The notes below the pieces were generated by a model, which was not told the DNA's origin, searched no databases, and was given only the letters and a program-made list of their open reading frames with translations. From Hadesarchaea archaeon (lineage in GTDB: Archaea; Hadarchaeota; Hadarchaeia; Hadarchaeales; JAGGTB01), in contig JAGGTB010000012.1 of NCBI GenBank assembly GCA_021163965.1, forward strand, positions 1 to 35,182: a stretch of DNA of 35,182 nt, given 5' to 3'. This document shows, piece after piece, positions 1 through 6,548 of this stretch. The first letter of the stretch is position 1, and each line of letters opens with the position of its first letter. The translations under genes and the position numbers were made by a program.

Positions 1-24
1 GCGTGGTCCATTTATAAAGGTTGA

Positions 25-300
25 CTAGAGGATGGTCGAAACTTCGGCTTTCTCGGTGCCTATGACCTCCCTTCGGATCCACTTCTTGCTCGATGCGGTA
101 AATATTATGACTGAATCCTCGTCCTCCCTAATGAGCTCCCTGAGCCTCGCCCTCACCCGCTCGAGCTGCCCCTCGCTGAGCTCGCCCTCGAAGGCGGAAT
201 TCTGGATCCAAGTGAGGTACTGCCTCAGGAACTGCCTAACCCCGTCGATCCGCTCGACCCCGACGTCGTAAACTATCAGCACGTACACGGCTACCACCAA
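25..300 (-). CDS. cas2: CRISPR-associated endoribonuclease/integrase subunit Cas2
   Basis: Cas2 is the small ferredoxin-fold partner that bridges two Cas1 dimers during spacer integration. The 91-residue product has the family's first beta strand ending in a conserved Asp (VLIVYDV, D12) and the segment WIQNSAFEGEL, which is characteristic of archaeal/type I Cas2. Length is normal. No ATG is available: the frame opens at TTG (300) or GTG (297), inside the last codons of cas1, so the two genes overlap by about 10 bp and are probably translationally coupled. It is the last visible gene of the minus-strand cluster cas6 - MNT - orf71 - cas4 - cas1 - cas2. Only 24 bp follow it in the window, so whether an array lies next to it is not visible. 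Confidence 0.95.
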   Translation of the reverse strand: MVVAVYVLIVYDVGVERIDGVRQFLRQYLTWIQNSAFEGELSEGQLERVRARLRELIREDEDSVIIFTASSKKWIRREVIGTEKAEVSTIL

Positions 301-1280
301 GCGCGAAAAGCCTCGAACGGCTTGTCCCCCAGCAGGTGTTTCACCAGCTTATAGCACTCGAGCCTAATCAGCCGCTGATAAGAGACCTTGCGCTTGAGCG
401 AGGGGTGTTTGATGGTCGTGCGGAGCTTCTCGTCCCACTCGGTGAGGAAAATCCTTCTGCCCCTATCGTTGAGGTAGCAGAAGTTGAGCTCCTCGAGAAA
501 GTGTTCTCCCCCAAGCATTCGGTTGTTCACGAGCTTAAAAATCACCCGATCCACGAGAATCGGTTTGAAGATCTCGCTCAGATCCAAGCTCAGCGAGAAA
601 CGCCGCTCGCCTGGCTCGTGCAAGTAGCTTATCGTTGGATTGAGCTGGGTGTGGTAGATCTCCGTAAGCACTGTGGTGTAAAGCAAAGAATTGCCGAAGG
701 AGATGAGGCAGTTTATCATGTTATCGGGAGGGCGCTTGACACGGCGCTCGAGCTCGAACCCCTCTCGCAGGATCTCATTAAAGCTCCGATAGTAGTGATC
801 CCTGATCCTCCCCTCGATGCCCATGAGCTCCTGCACATCCCCCGCCCCGTCGATCGCGCGCCTCTCCCCCTCTATCGCCTCCATCGCTCCGCCGACGTCC
901 TTGCCGCGCTTCCGGTAGTGGGCGAGGTTCTTCAAGATGTTGTGGCTCGCGCCCCTAATTACCTCCTTGGCGATCTCGAGCCTCTTCTCCCCGTCCAAGT
1001 AGTGCTCGACCTGCTTCACGAGCAGGTATCCGGACGGCAGGTACTCGCGGGGATAGAAGGTGCCGGAGTAATAGCCGTAGTAGTTGAAGACGTGCATCGG
1101 AATGCGGTTCTGGGAGAGGAAGACCAAGAGCTTCGAGTTAACGTCGAGCTCGCCGAACGCGTATATCGCCCCGACGTTGGTCACGGGTATGGGTGTTTTC
1201 CCCTGGCCGGTCTCCAAGTACAGCGTGTTTTCCCTTCGCCTCAGCCTCCCGCTCCTCAAAAGGTAATAATTGCGCTTCAT
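291..1280 (-). CDS. cas1: CRISPR-associated integrase Cas1
   Basis: Cas1 is the metal-dependent integrase of CRISPR spacer acquisition. The 329-residue protein has an N-terminal beta domain followed by the alpha-helical catalytic domain. The three metal-ligand regions are visible: Glu156 in GIEGRIRDHYY, His221 in ISYLHEPGERR, and the acidic pair D233/E236 in SLSLDLSEIFKP. The pattern (start MKRNYYLLRSG, ISYLHE, LDLSEIFKP) is that of the type I-B/HMARI group. ATG at 1280 lies one base after the cas4 stop, and the end overlaps cas2, so cas4-cas1-cas2 reads as a tight operon. No substitution at the catalytic positions is seen, so the adaptation enzyme looks intact even though effector genes are missing nearby. 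Confidence 0.96.
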   Translation of the reverse strand: MKRNYYLLRSGRLRRRENTLYLETGQGKTPIPVTNVGAIYAFGELDVNSKLLVFLSQNRIPMHVFNYYGYYSGTFYPREYLPSGYLLVKQVEHYLDGEKRLEIAKEVIRGASHNILKNLAHYRKRGKDVGGAMEAIEGERRAIDGAGDVQELMGIEGRIRDHYYRSFNEILREGFELERRVKRPPDNMINCLISFGNSLLYTTVLTEIYHTQLNPTISYLHEPGERRFSLSLDLSEIFKPILVDRVIFKLVNNRMLGGEHFLEELNFCYLNDRGRRIFLTEWDEKLRTTIKHPSLKRKVSYQRLIRLECYKLVKHLLGDKPFEAFRAWW

Positions 1281-1281
1281 C

Positions 1282-1788
1282 CTAGCACCAGCACAGTTCG
1301 TAATAGCTGCATTTCCTACAATAAGACTTCTTCTCCGCGGGCGGTGGCTCGGGGCTGGAGAGCACGCGCTTTATTTCCTCCAGGGTTCTCTCTACCTCCC
1401 TTTCCCTCTCAGCCGTCAACTTGACTTCCTGTCTCCGCCGGAGCAGGGGGTAATCTATTACCCCCCTTGCGACGATTCCCCTCCGCTTCAGCCAGTAGAG
1501 GTAGTAGAGCATCTGGCCGATGTGGGCGGCCTCAATTCGCTTCGAACGTTTGATATCGTGGACCTCCGGGCCGCGCGAAAGGAAGTCTATTTTGATGGGG
1601 CCGAGGTCTATCTCCTTCGTCTTCCTGGAGTATGCCACCTCGTGCAGCAAGCTTCCCAGCGAGACGAGATCCGAGGTTTGCTCCATCTCGAAGTTGCGCG
1701 AGAAGAGCCAGAGCTTTCGCTTGCAGACGAAGTAGTAGTTGACTTGGGTGCCGGTATAGGTGAGCTCGGGGGAGGGTATTCTCTCCAT
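1282..1788 (-). CDS. cas4: CRISPR-associated 4Fe-4S exonuclease Cas4
   Basis: Cas4 is a RecB-like nuclease that trims prespacers and helps select PAM-bearing ends. The 168-residue product has the four Fe-S cysteine positions: C22 near the N terminus and a C-terminal group C157, C160, C166 (with an extra C168). RecB nuclease motifs are present: H49 in GSLLHE, D68 in IKIDFLS, and VHDIKRS (D78, K80) where most members have E-x-K, followed by a Gln/Tyr-rich helix GQMLYYLYWLK. It is the short form typical of type I-B. ATG at 1788 follows the stop of the upstream small ORF by four bases, and cas1 begins one base after its stop, so it is cotranscribed with both. Confidence 0.94.
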   Translation of the reverse strand: MERIPSPELTYTGTQVNYYFVCKRKLWLFSRNFEMEQTSDLVSLGSLLHEVAYSRKTKEIDLGPIKIDFLSRGPEVHDIKRSKRIEAAHIGQMLYYLYWLKRRGIVARGVIDYPLLRRRQEVKLTAEREREVERTLEEIKRVLSSPEPPPAEKKSYCRKCSYYELCWC

Positions 1789-1792
1789 GGTT

Positions 1793-2008
1793 TCACGCCT
1801 TACGTGAGTCGAGCCGACAAATCCTTTCCAGATCTCCCAAATCGAACGGGAAGTACCCTTCGTCCCTCAACTTCTCTTTCCCACGGATTTTTCTCGCAAT
1901 CAAACCGTAAAACTCCTCCCTCCTTTTGTTGAACCAAGAATTTATTGCCTCAAGCTCGCTTATGATTTTCCTTCGTTTCAGGAGCCAAAAACTCCAAGAG
2001 AAGGACAT
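1793..2008 (-). CDS. Small hypothetical protein directly upstream of cas4
   Basis: A 71-residue frame starting at ATG (2008) and ending four bases before cas4. I do not recognise a domain. It is rich in Lys, Arg and Glu and ends in a region with FPFDLGDLERIC. Its tight spacing to cas4 suggests it is transcribed with the cluster. In canonical type I-B operons the gene ending just before cas4 is cas3, so this could be the C-terminal remnant of a deleted effector gene. That is inference from position only; no helicase or HD motif is present. It could equally be an independent small protein or a spurious frame, although codon use in this strand is reasonable. Confidence 0.4.
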   Translation of the reverse strand: MSFSWSFWLLKRRKIISELEAINSWFNKRREEFYGLIARKIRGKEKLRDEGYFPFDLGDLERICRLDSRKA

Positions 2009-2166
2009 CGCTCGACCTGTTTCGGTTTTACGAAAAAGTCAGCCCTCGGTTCTTCATGAACTCCGGCGTTAATCTTGCTTTCCAACCCTCCCCGCGCCGT
2101 ATAGGGCATTTGTTTCCCGAAGCCGTTCGAGAACGGCTAAGAGCTTTCATTTGCAACGAAGTCTCC
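2009..2166. other. Short non-coding or degraded stretch with a hairpin
   Basis: No intact gene is seen between the MNT pseudogene and the small ORF before cas4. On the minus strand a 40-codon frame (from the ATG near 2144) includes a protein-like segment LTPEFMKNRG and stops. The neighbouring frame then continues with DFFVKPKQVERCP, which looks like one decayed gene split by a frameshift. A 7-bp perfect stem with a four-base loop lies at 2121-2138 (AGCCGTT/AACGGCT). No terminator-like T run follows it. I read this as decayed coding sequence, with low confidence. Confidence 0.3.
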
Positions 2167-2491
2167 CTACCCCTCCACAGAGATCCCGGTCTCCACCGCC
2201 TCCCTCACGATGGTGACCTGCTTCTTGAGCCTCTCGAACTCCTCCGGGGTATAGCAGAGAAAGTCGACGAGGTAGTTAGAGTCCCAGTATCTGTAAGTTT
2301 CGGAAACCCTTTGGAAGAAATCCTTCCCCTCGTACCGCGGGGAGACGACTATCAAATCTATATCGCTGTCCTCGCGTGCCTTCCCCAGCAGCCCTGCTCC
2401 CGAACAGTATCACGCGGTCGACCCTCATCGCGCGGCCAATTTTTCTCCTGAATTGCCTGACTACATCCATTATATTCTCTTCCGAACCCAT
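2167..2491 (-). pseudogene. Frameshifted MNT-domain nucleotidyltransferase
   Basis: Minimal nucleotidyltransferases (MNT) transfer nucleotides to proteins or RNA and often pair with HEPN toxins. Here the N-terminal frame from ATG 2491 carries ILFGSRAAG and is then lost. The adjacent frame continues with KAREDSDIDLIVVSP and a normal C-terminal half to the stop at 2167. Joining the two restores the family motif GSx3Gx5SDxDL, with both metal-binding Asp residues. The shift falls in a run of four C (four G on the coding strand) at 2383-2386; one base fewer would restore a protein of about 107 residues. A good GGAGG site precedes the ATG, just after cas6. A true lesion, a recoding site and a sequencing error are all possible. 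No HEPN partner gene is seen. Confidence 0.75.
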
Positions 2492-2508
2492 CTCAGGATC
2501 TCCTCCGT

Positions 2509-3285
2509 TTAACCCCTTCTTTCACGAAGATCGGCCCTCACCACGTTCATGAACCCGAACCCGAGCGAGTTGAGCTCCCCGAACCCGCACTCGAGCCCGA
2601 ACTGTAGTATCTCCCTCTGGTTCTTATTTAGGTGACTGAAGGGGAACTCCCAGAGAGAGCCGAGGACCTTAACCTCCCTCCCGCCGAACACGACGTGGTT
2701 GCAGACCGGCTTCTTAAACGTGAACTGCTCGAATATCTGGAACCCCTCTAGGCGCTCCCCGCGGAACTCCCGGTACTTCTTGAACAGGTTGTCCTCCAGC
2801 TGCCTGACGAAGGCCTCGAAGGAATAGCGGGGCCGCCAGTAGACGTAGTCGTAGTCGCGCGGTGGCCTGATTCCATAGCGCCCGTAGTTCTCCCTCGGGA
2901 TCCTCACCACTATCGGAGTCCCGGAGACGAGGGTGCACCCCCCGCGGAGCCTCGGCTCCAGCACCCTGAGCGACTCCAGCGAGAAAGCCATGTCGCCGAC
3001 CTCAACCCTCCCGTCCCCCTCCAGGATCTCCGAGAGCTTTCCCTCCAAGACCCCGAGGAGCGGCCTCTCCGGCGACGATATCAACAGGTGCCTCAGGTCC
3101 CCCCTCCTCATGTCGGCGGGCGGGAAGATGTTCGAGAAGCAGAAGAACTTGTACCCCCGGCGGTCGTGGAGGTCCGAATAAGGGGTCCCCCGCAGCAGGT
3201 CGTAGATAAAACCCTGCAACTTGTGGTGGTAGCGCGGATCGTAGCCCTGATCCTTCAAGGCTCTCAGCCCGATTAAAATTCTCAT
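2509..3285 (-). CDS. cas6: CRISPR pre-crRNA endoribonuclease Cas6
   Basis: Cas6 cuts pre-crRNA within each repeat. The C-terminal Gly-rich loop GFGELNSLGFGFMNV is the family hallmark. The N-terminal half has HKLQGFIYDLL and LHDRRGYKFFCFSN, in which H40 and K46 (with Y28 or Y36) match the region of the catalytic Tyr/His/Lys set of archaeal Cas6. I start it at ATG 3285 (MRILIGLRAL, 258 residues), because the 36 codons upstream do not resemble Cas6; a GTG two codons earlier is possible. It heads the minus-strand cluster with the MNT pseudogene only 17 bp behind it. The gene looks intact, so crRNA maturation could still serve arrays elsewhere in the genome. Confidence 0.85.
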   Translation of the reverse strand: MRILIGLRALKDQGYDPRYHHKLQGFIYDLLRGTPYSDLHDRRGYKFFCFSNIFPPADMRRGDLRHLLISSPERPLLGVLEGKLSEILEGDGRVEVGDMAFSLESLRVLEPRLRGGCTLVSGTPIVVRIPRENYGRYGIRPPRDYDYVYWRPRYSFEAFVRQLEDNLFKKYREFRGERLEGFQIFEQFTFKKPVCNHVVFGGREVKVLGSLWEFPFSHLNKNQREILQFGLECGFGELNSLGFGFMNVVRADLRERRG

Positions 3286-3323
3286 CTCCACCGACTTTAC
3301 TGAACCCTCGGAGGAAAAAAGTC

Positions 3324-3366
3324 TATCTGGCCAGCGAGAATCGGTACGTCGTCGGCCAGATCTGGC
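3324..3366. promoter_or_regulatory. Paired palindromes upstream of cas6
   Basis: A perfect 12-bp palindrome GCCAGATCTGGC (3355-3366) and the related 8-bp palindrome CTGGCCAG (3327-3334), both sharing TCTGG/CCAGA half-sites, lie 40-80 bp before the cas6 start. They sit between cas6 and the upstream MNT gene, where an operator could control the cas cluster. No regulator is encoded beside them. This could be chance in GC-rich DNA. Confidence 0.3.
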
Positions 3367-3420
3367 TTCCCCCCTCGTAAACGGGTGGCGCAATAGCGCA
3401 CGATCGCCGAGGGGGGTTAA

Positions 3421-3777
3421 CTATCGCTCGCCGTATCTCGCCAGCACCCCTTTGATCTCCCCCGCAAACCGGCAAAAGTCGTCGCGGCCCTTCGTTATGC
3501 TCTCAAACGCGATCTCGTCGCTGATCTTTCCGTACCCGTATACCGCTTTCCCCTTCAACGCCTCCACCCTGACATATAGGGGGAGATCCCGAAAGGTCTG
3601 AACGTCGAACCTGTCACCGAGCTCCCCAAGCACCATAATCCTAAAGTTGAACCTCTCCCTCCCATCTCCACCGTGTCCCACCGCCAGATCCACATCGGAG
3701 AGCTTGTCGTCTTCCCCCCTCGCCACCGACCCGTAAAGGAGTATGAACTGAACCTTTCCCTCTTCATCCAGTTCCAT
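3421..3777 (-). CDS. MNT-domain nucleotidyltransferase
   Basis: A 118-residue protein with the pol-beta-type nucleotidyltransferase motif LLYGSVARGEDDKLSDVDLAV (GSx3Gx5SDxDL) near residues 14-33 and a third acidic strand FDVQTF. Such MNT proteins commonly act as antitoxins that AMPylate HEPN toxins; no HEPN gene is visible here. The ATG at 3777 overlaps a TAA stop in the frame one base away (TAATG). The frame ending there (minus strand, about 3930-3777) reads GASRFLLSGAKTLEGARVL then VSVPPKVEKALER, which looks protein-like and would join naturally to IMELDEEGKVQF. Either a coupled upstream gene fragment ends here, or the true N terminus has been cut off by a frameshift. Confidence 0.8.
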   Translation of the reverse strand: MELDEEGKVQFILLYGSVARGEDDKLSDVDLAVGHGGDGRERFNFRIMVLGELGDRFDVQTFRDLPLYVRVEALKGKAVYGYGKISDEIAFESITKGRDDFCRFAGEIKGVLARYGER

Positions 3778-3957
3778 TATCTTTCTAACGCCTTCTCCAC
3801 CTTGGGCGGAACCGATACCTTCTTCGATAGCACTCTGGCCCCCTCTAATGTTTTCGCTCCGCTCAATAAAAACCGCGAGGCTCCCGCCAGCGGATACCTC
3901 GGGGGCGGCGAATTCCAGTAAACGTGGACGCCGTTGGCACCCGATTGACCGACCGGC

Positions 3958-4896
3958 TCACTCGAACTCGATCGTCGCGGGCGGCTTACTGGACAGATCG
4001 AAGAGAACGTGGGTGACCGTGGGGATCTCCCCCGTTATCCTCCTCTCGATCGAGCGCAGGGTTTCCCAGGGCACGGGGAACGGTTCCGCCGTCATGGCAT
4101 CCTCCGATTTCACGACCCTGACCGCGACGACCTCCCCGTATTTCCTCTCCCCCGCCTCCGTCACGCCGGTAGCTTTATCCCGCATGAGGACCGCGAAGGC
4201 TTGGAAGCACGGCAGGCCTTCCGTTTCCTCCTCCACTATCGCCGTGGCCTTCCTGACGAGCTCAACGCGCTCCGGCGTCACCTCCCCGAGCACCCTTACT
4301 GCCAAGCCTGGGCCGGGGAAAGGCCTCCTCTCGTAAACCTCGCGGGGGAGTCCGAGCGCGCGCGCCACCTCCCTGACCTGCGGCTTGTAGAGATCTTTCA
4401 GGGGCTCCAGGACCCTGTAGCCGTACCTCTCCATCGGGTCGATCCCCACCTGCTCTAGGACGTTGTGCTGGGACTTCACGCCGCCGCTCGCCTCGACCAC
4501 GTCGGCCGCTATCGTTCCCTGGAGCAGGCAGGAGACCCCGAGCTCCCGCGCGATGTCGGCAAACGTCCGATAGAAGGTCTCCCTGAAGGCCTTCCTCTTC
4601 TCTTCGGGATCCGTCTTCCCCCTGAGCGCGCTGAAGAAATGGTCCTTCACGTCGAAAATCTTCGCCTTTATCCCCATCCGCCCGAGGACCCTCAAAACCT
4701 CCTGGGGCTCGCCTTCCCGCATCAACCCGTCGTCGAGGAAGACGACCTTCAGCCTATCGCCGACGGCCCTGTGCCCCAAGGCGGCGGTCGTCATGCTGTC
4801 GACCCCTCCCGAGGTCGCCGCGAGAGCCTCCGCGTCGCCGATGGCTCGCCTCAGCCAAGCTATCTTCTCCTCGATGAATTTTTCGGGTTCGAACAT
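3958..4896 (-). CDS. guaAB: GMP synthase subunit B (ATP pyrophosphatase, archaeal split form)
   Basis: This subunit adenylates XMP and uses ammonia from a separate glutaminase subunit to form GMP. The 312-residue protein has the PP-loop SGGVDS at residues 29-34, the XMP-binding segment RRPFPGPGLAVRV and the C-terminal dimer domain ending IEFE. There is no glutamine amidotransferase domain, as in archaea where the two halves are separate genes. I choose ATG 4896 (MFEPEKFIEEKIAWLRRAIG). The upstream extension is not family-like and would run through the promoter. A TATA-like box at 4921-4930 places transcription start a few bases before this ATG, so the mRNA is probably leaderless. The glutaminase partner is not in the window. 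Confidence 0.96.
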   Translation of the reverse strand: MFEPEKFIEEKIAWLRRAIGDAEALAATSGGVDSMTTAALGHRAVGDRLKVVFLDDGLMREGEPQEVLRVLGRMGIKAKIFDVKDHFFSALRGKTDPEEKRKAFRETFYRTFADIARELGVSCLLQGTIAADVVEASGGVKSQHNVLEQVGIDPMERYGYRVLEPLKDLYKPQVREVARALGLPREVYERRPFPGPGLAVRVLGEVTPERVELVRKATAIVEEETEGLPCFQAFAVLMRDKATGVTEAGERKYGEVVAVRVVKSEDAMTAEPFPVPWETLRSIERRITGEIPTVTHVLFDLSSKPPATIEFE

Positions 4897-4920
4897 CGGG
4901 AGACATCCTCGCGCGCTCGT

Positions 4921-4930
4921 TAATATATTT
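4921..4930 (-). promoter_or_regulatory. TATA-like box of guaAB
   Basis: On the minus strand AAATATATTA stands about 25-30 bp before the guaAB ATG (4896). With the usual archaeal spacing, transcription would start within a few bases of the start codon. No Shine-Dalgarno sequence lies between, consistent with a leaderless transcript. Confidence 0.6.
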
Positions 4931-5032
4931 TGTTGCAAACTCGTGAGGATGCCTAAATTAATTAGGATGGCCAGCCATGGCTTCCATCGCAACGCATTTA
5001 TTTCCTTTCACCAGCGGGGAAAATGAGAGTCT

Positions 5033-5215
5033 ATGGTCAGATGCTCCGTCTGCGGGAGGGAATTCCCCGAGAACCGGTTGCTTCGCTGCTACGAGTGCGG
5101 CAAGGCATACTGCCCGGAGTGCGCCGAGCGGAACCCCACGATAAAAGAGCTCGGCGTTTGCCCGGACTGCGAGGAAGTCTTCGAGACCGAGGAGGACTAC
5201 TGGGAGTGGGAGTGA
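5033..5215 (+). CDS. Small zinc-ribbon protein with four CxxC knuckles
   Basis: A 60-residue protein with four CxxC pairs: CSVC near the start, CYEC and CPEC in the middle (CYECGKAYCPEC), and CPDC near residue 43. It ends in an acidic, Trp-rich tail (EEDYWEWE). Eight cysteines suggest two bound zinc ions. Its function is not recognisable from the sequence; small archaeal proteins of this kind are often nucleic-acid-binding or transcription-associated. ATG 5033 is chosen because the overlapping frame from 5023 has no such pattern. A TATA-like stretch (GCATTTATTTC, about 4996-5006) is about 30 bp upstream of the start. It is divergent from guaAB and convergent with the flavodoxin gene. Confidence 0.8.
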   Translation: MVRCSVCGREFPENRLLRCYECGKAYCPECAERNPTIKELGVCPDCEEVFETEEDYWEWE

Positions 5216-5262
5216 TATTCGTCGGCTTACCCGCCTAGACCGCGAGAGCCAACTACTGGGTC

Positions 5263-5742
5263 TCAAGAGGAGGCCAGCTTTGACGCAAGCCTGGCCACCC
5301 TCCTGCCGTATTCCCTGCACAGTCCTTCGCTCCTTCCGTCCGGCTTCCCGATCGCCACAGGGCCGTAGTGGTCGCCCTCCGACGTCCCTTGGACGATCAT
5401 CCCGTGTATCAGCAGGGCCTGCAGGATGCTCATCACCGTCGTTTCGTTTCCTCCTCCGATGCCGCCCGAAGAGGAAAAAGCCCCGCCGACCTTCCCCTCG
5501 AGATCGCCGTGGAGCCGAACGCTGTCGTCGAGGAACTTCTTGACCTCCGCCGCCATGCACCCGTAATAGGTCGGGGACCCTACGACGATGGCATCGTACT
5601 CCGGTAGCTCCTCTACCTTGGCCTCCCGCACCGGTTTCACGTCGACTTCGGCGCCCTCGTCTCTCGCACCTTCCGCTATCAGCTCGGCCATCCTCTTCGT
5701 GTTGCCGGTCCTAGAGTGATAGACGATCAAAACCCTCGACAT
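5263..5742 (-). CDS. Flavodoxin/WrbA-like FMN protein
   Basis: A flavodoxin-fold protein of about 159 residues, predicted to bind FMN and carry electrons or reduce quinones. The phosphate-binding loop HSRTGNTKRMAELI follows the first beta strand. GSPTYYGCMAAEVKKFLD and SSSGGIGGGNETTV match the two flavin-ring loops of the WrbA/flavodoxin group. I start it at ATG 5742 (MSRVLIVYHS) because GGTGGGG lies directly upstream; the earlier ATG at 5757 is also in frame. The C-terminal helix is regular and nothing is missing. No partner oxidoreductase gene adjoins it, so its electron donor and acceptor are unknown. It is divergent from the endonuclease III-like gene across about 65 bp. Confidence 0.88.
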   Translation of the reverse strand: MSRVLIVYHSRTGNTKRMAELIAEGARDEGAEVDVKPVREAKVEELPEYDAIVVGSPTYYGCMAAEVKKFLDDSVRLHGDLEGKVGGAFSSSGGIGGGNETTVMSILQALLIHGMIVQGTSEGDHYGPVAIGKPDGRSEGLCREYGRRVARLASKLASS

Positions 5743-5809
5743 GTCCCCACCATTCATCCTATGTTACGGGGGCAAATAAGCTGTGGGCCGTATCCCGTGA
5801 AGCCCCTTT

Positions 5810-6505
5810 GTGATGGCCCGGGTTGAGGTCTGCCCCACTCAGCTTAATACCACCAAAAGCCGACCCGAATTGGGGGAGAACTTGAAGCTGAAGCAGATGC
5901 TCTCCCGGATCCCGAGCTATTCTGAGGAGCTCGGGCTCGACCTGCGGAAGCCCGGTGACAGGTTCAAGTGGTTTCTCGCATCGGTGCTGTTCGCCAAGCG
6001 GATATCCGCGGAGATCGCGAAGAAAACCTATCGAGTCTTCGAAAAGAGGGGATTGACCACCCCCGATGCCATCCTGCGCACGGGCTGGGACGGGCTCGTT
6101 GACGCCCTAGACGCCGGAGGATACGTGCGCTACGACTTCTCGACGGCCACAAATCTCCTAGAGGTGGCTAAGGAGCTCAAGAGGCGGTACGGGGATCTCG
6201 AGCAACTGCACCAAGGGGCGAAGACCCCCCGGGACTTGGAGTCACACCTGCAGAAGTTGAGGGGGATAGGCCCTGTCGCCACGAACATCTTCCTCCGGGA
6301 GCTCAGGGGCATATGGCCGAAGGCGAGGCCTAAGCCCTCGAAGCTAGCGCGCGAGGTAGGCGAGAAACTCGGACTCGATGAAGTCGAGCCGTTCGAATCG
6401 GCGCTCGTAAGGATCAACCTCGAATACTGCAAACGGCGCAAATGTGCCATTTGTCCCGTGGAAGAATATTGTAGAGAGAAGCGAAATCTAACGACCCCAT
6501 TTTAG
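5810..6505 (+). CDS. Endonuclease III-like HhH-GPD protein with Fe-S cluster, catalytic residues not evident
   Basis: A 231-residue (or 230) member of the HhH-GPD DNA glycosylase superfamily. The helix-hairpin-helix is LRGIGPVATNIFL (residues 150-162). The C terminus has a four-cysteine Fe-S motif at C207, C212, C215 and C221, spaced CX4CX2CX5C rather than the CX6CX2CX5C of endonuclease III. The catalytic Lys of Nth (in GVGxKTA) is Pro/Val here. The VDTH-type Asp that follows the hairpin is not found; the corresponding stretch reads KARPKPSKLA. It may bind DNA structures without classical AP-lyase chemistry, or belong to a divergent glycosylase branch. Start is GTG 5810 or ATG 5813. The Fe-S helicase gene follows 43 bp downstream on the same strand. 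Confidence 0.82.
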   Translation: MMARVEVCPTQLNTTKSRPELGENLKLKQMLSRIPSYSEELGLDLRKPGDRFKWFLASVLFAKRISAEIAKKTYRVFEKRGLTTPDAILRTGWDGLVDALDAGGYVRYDFSTATNLLEVAKELKRRYGDLEQLHQGAKTPRDLESHLQKLRGIGPVATNIFLRELRGIWPKARPKPSKLAREVGEKLGLDEVEPFESALVRINLEYCKRRKCAICPVEEYCREKRNLTTPF

Positions 6506-6548
6506 TCATATTATTTGTCATCCGAGGAAAGTAAAACTTGGTGCTCGC

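Noticed and set aside
336-1424. Long plus-strand frame (362 codons) opposite cas1
   Set aside because: It is the GC-rich shadow of cas1; it has no domain-like pattern and cas1 is unambiguous.
1-3960. Search for a CRISPR array near the cas genes
   Set aside because: No direct repeats of 24-37 bp with regular spacing are seen anywhere in the window; an array could lie beyond position 1.
4897-4992. N-terminal extension of GMP synthase subunit to position 4992
   Set aside because: The extra residues are not family-like and run through the TATA-like box; the ATG at 4896 gives the normal length.
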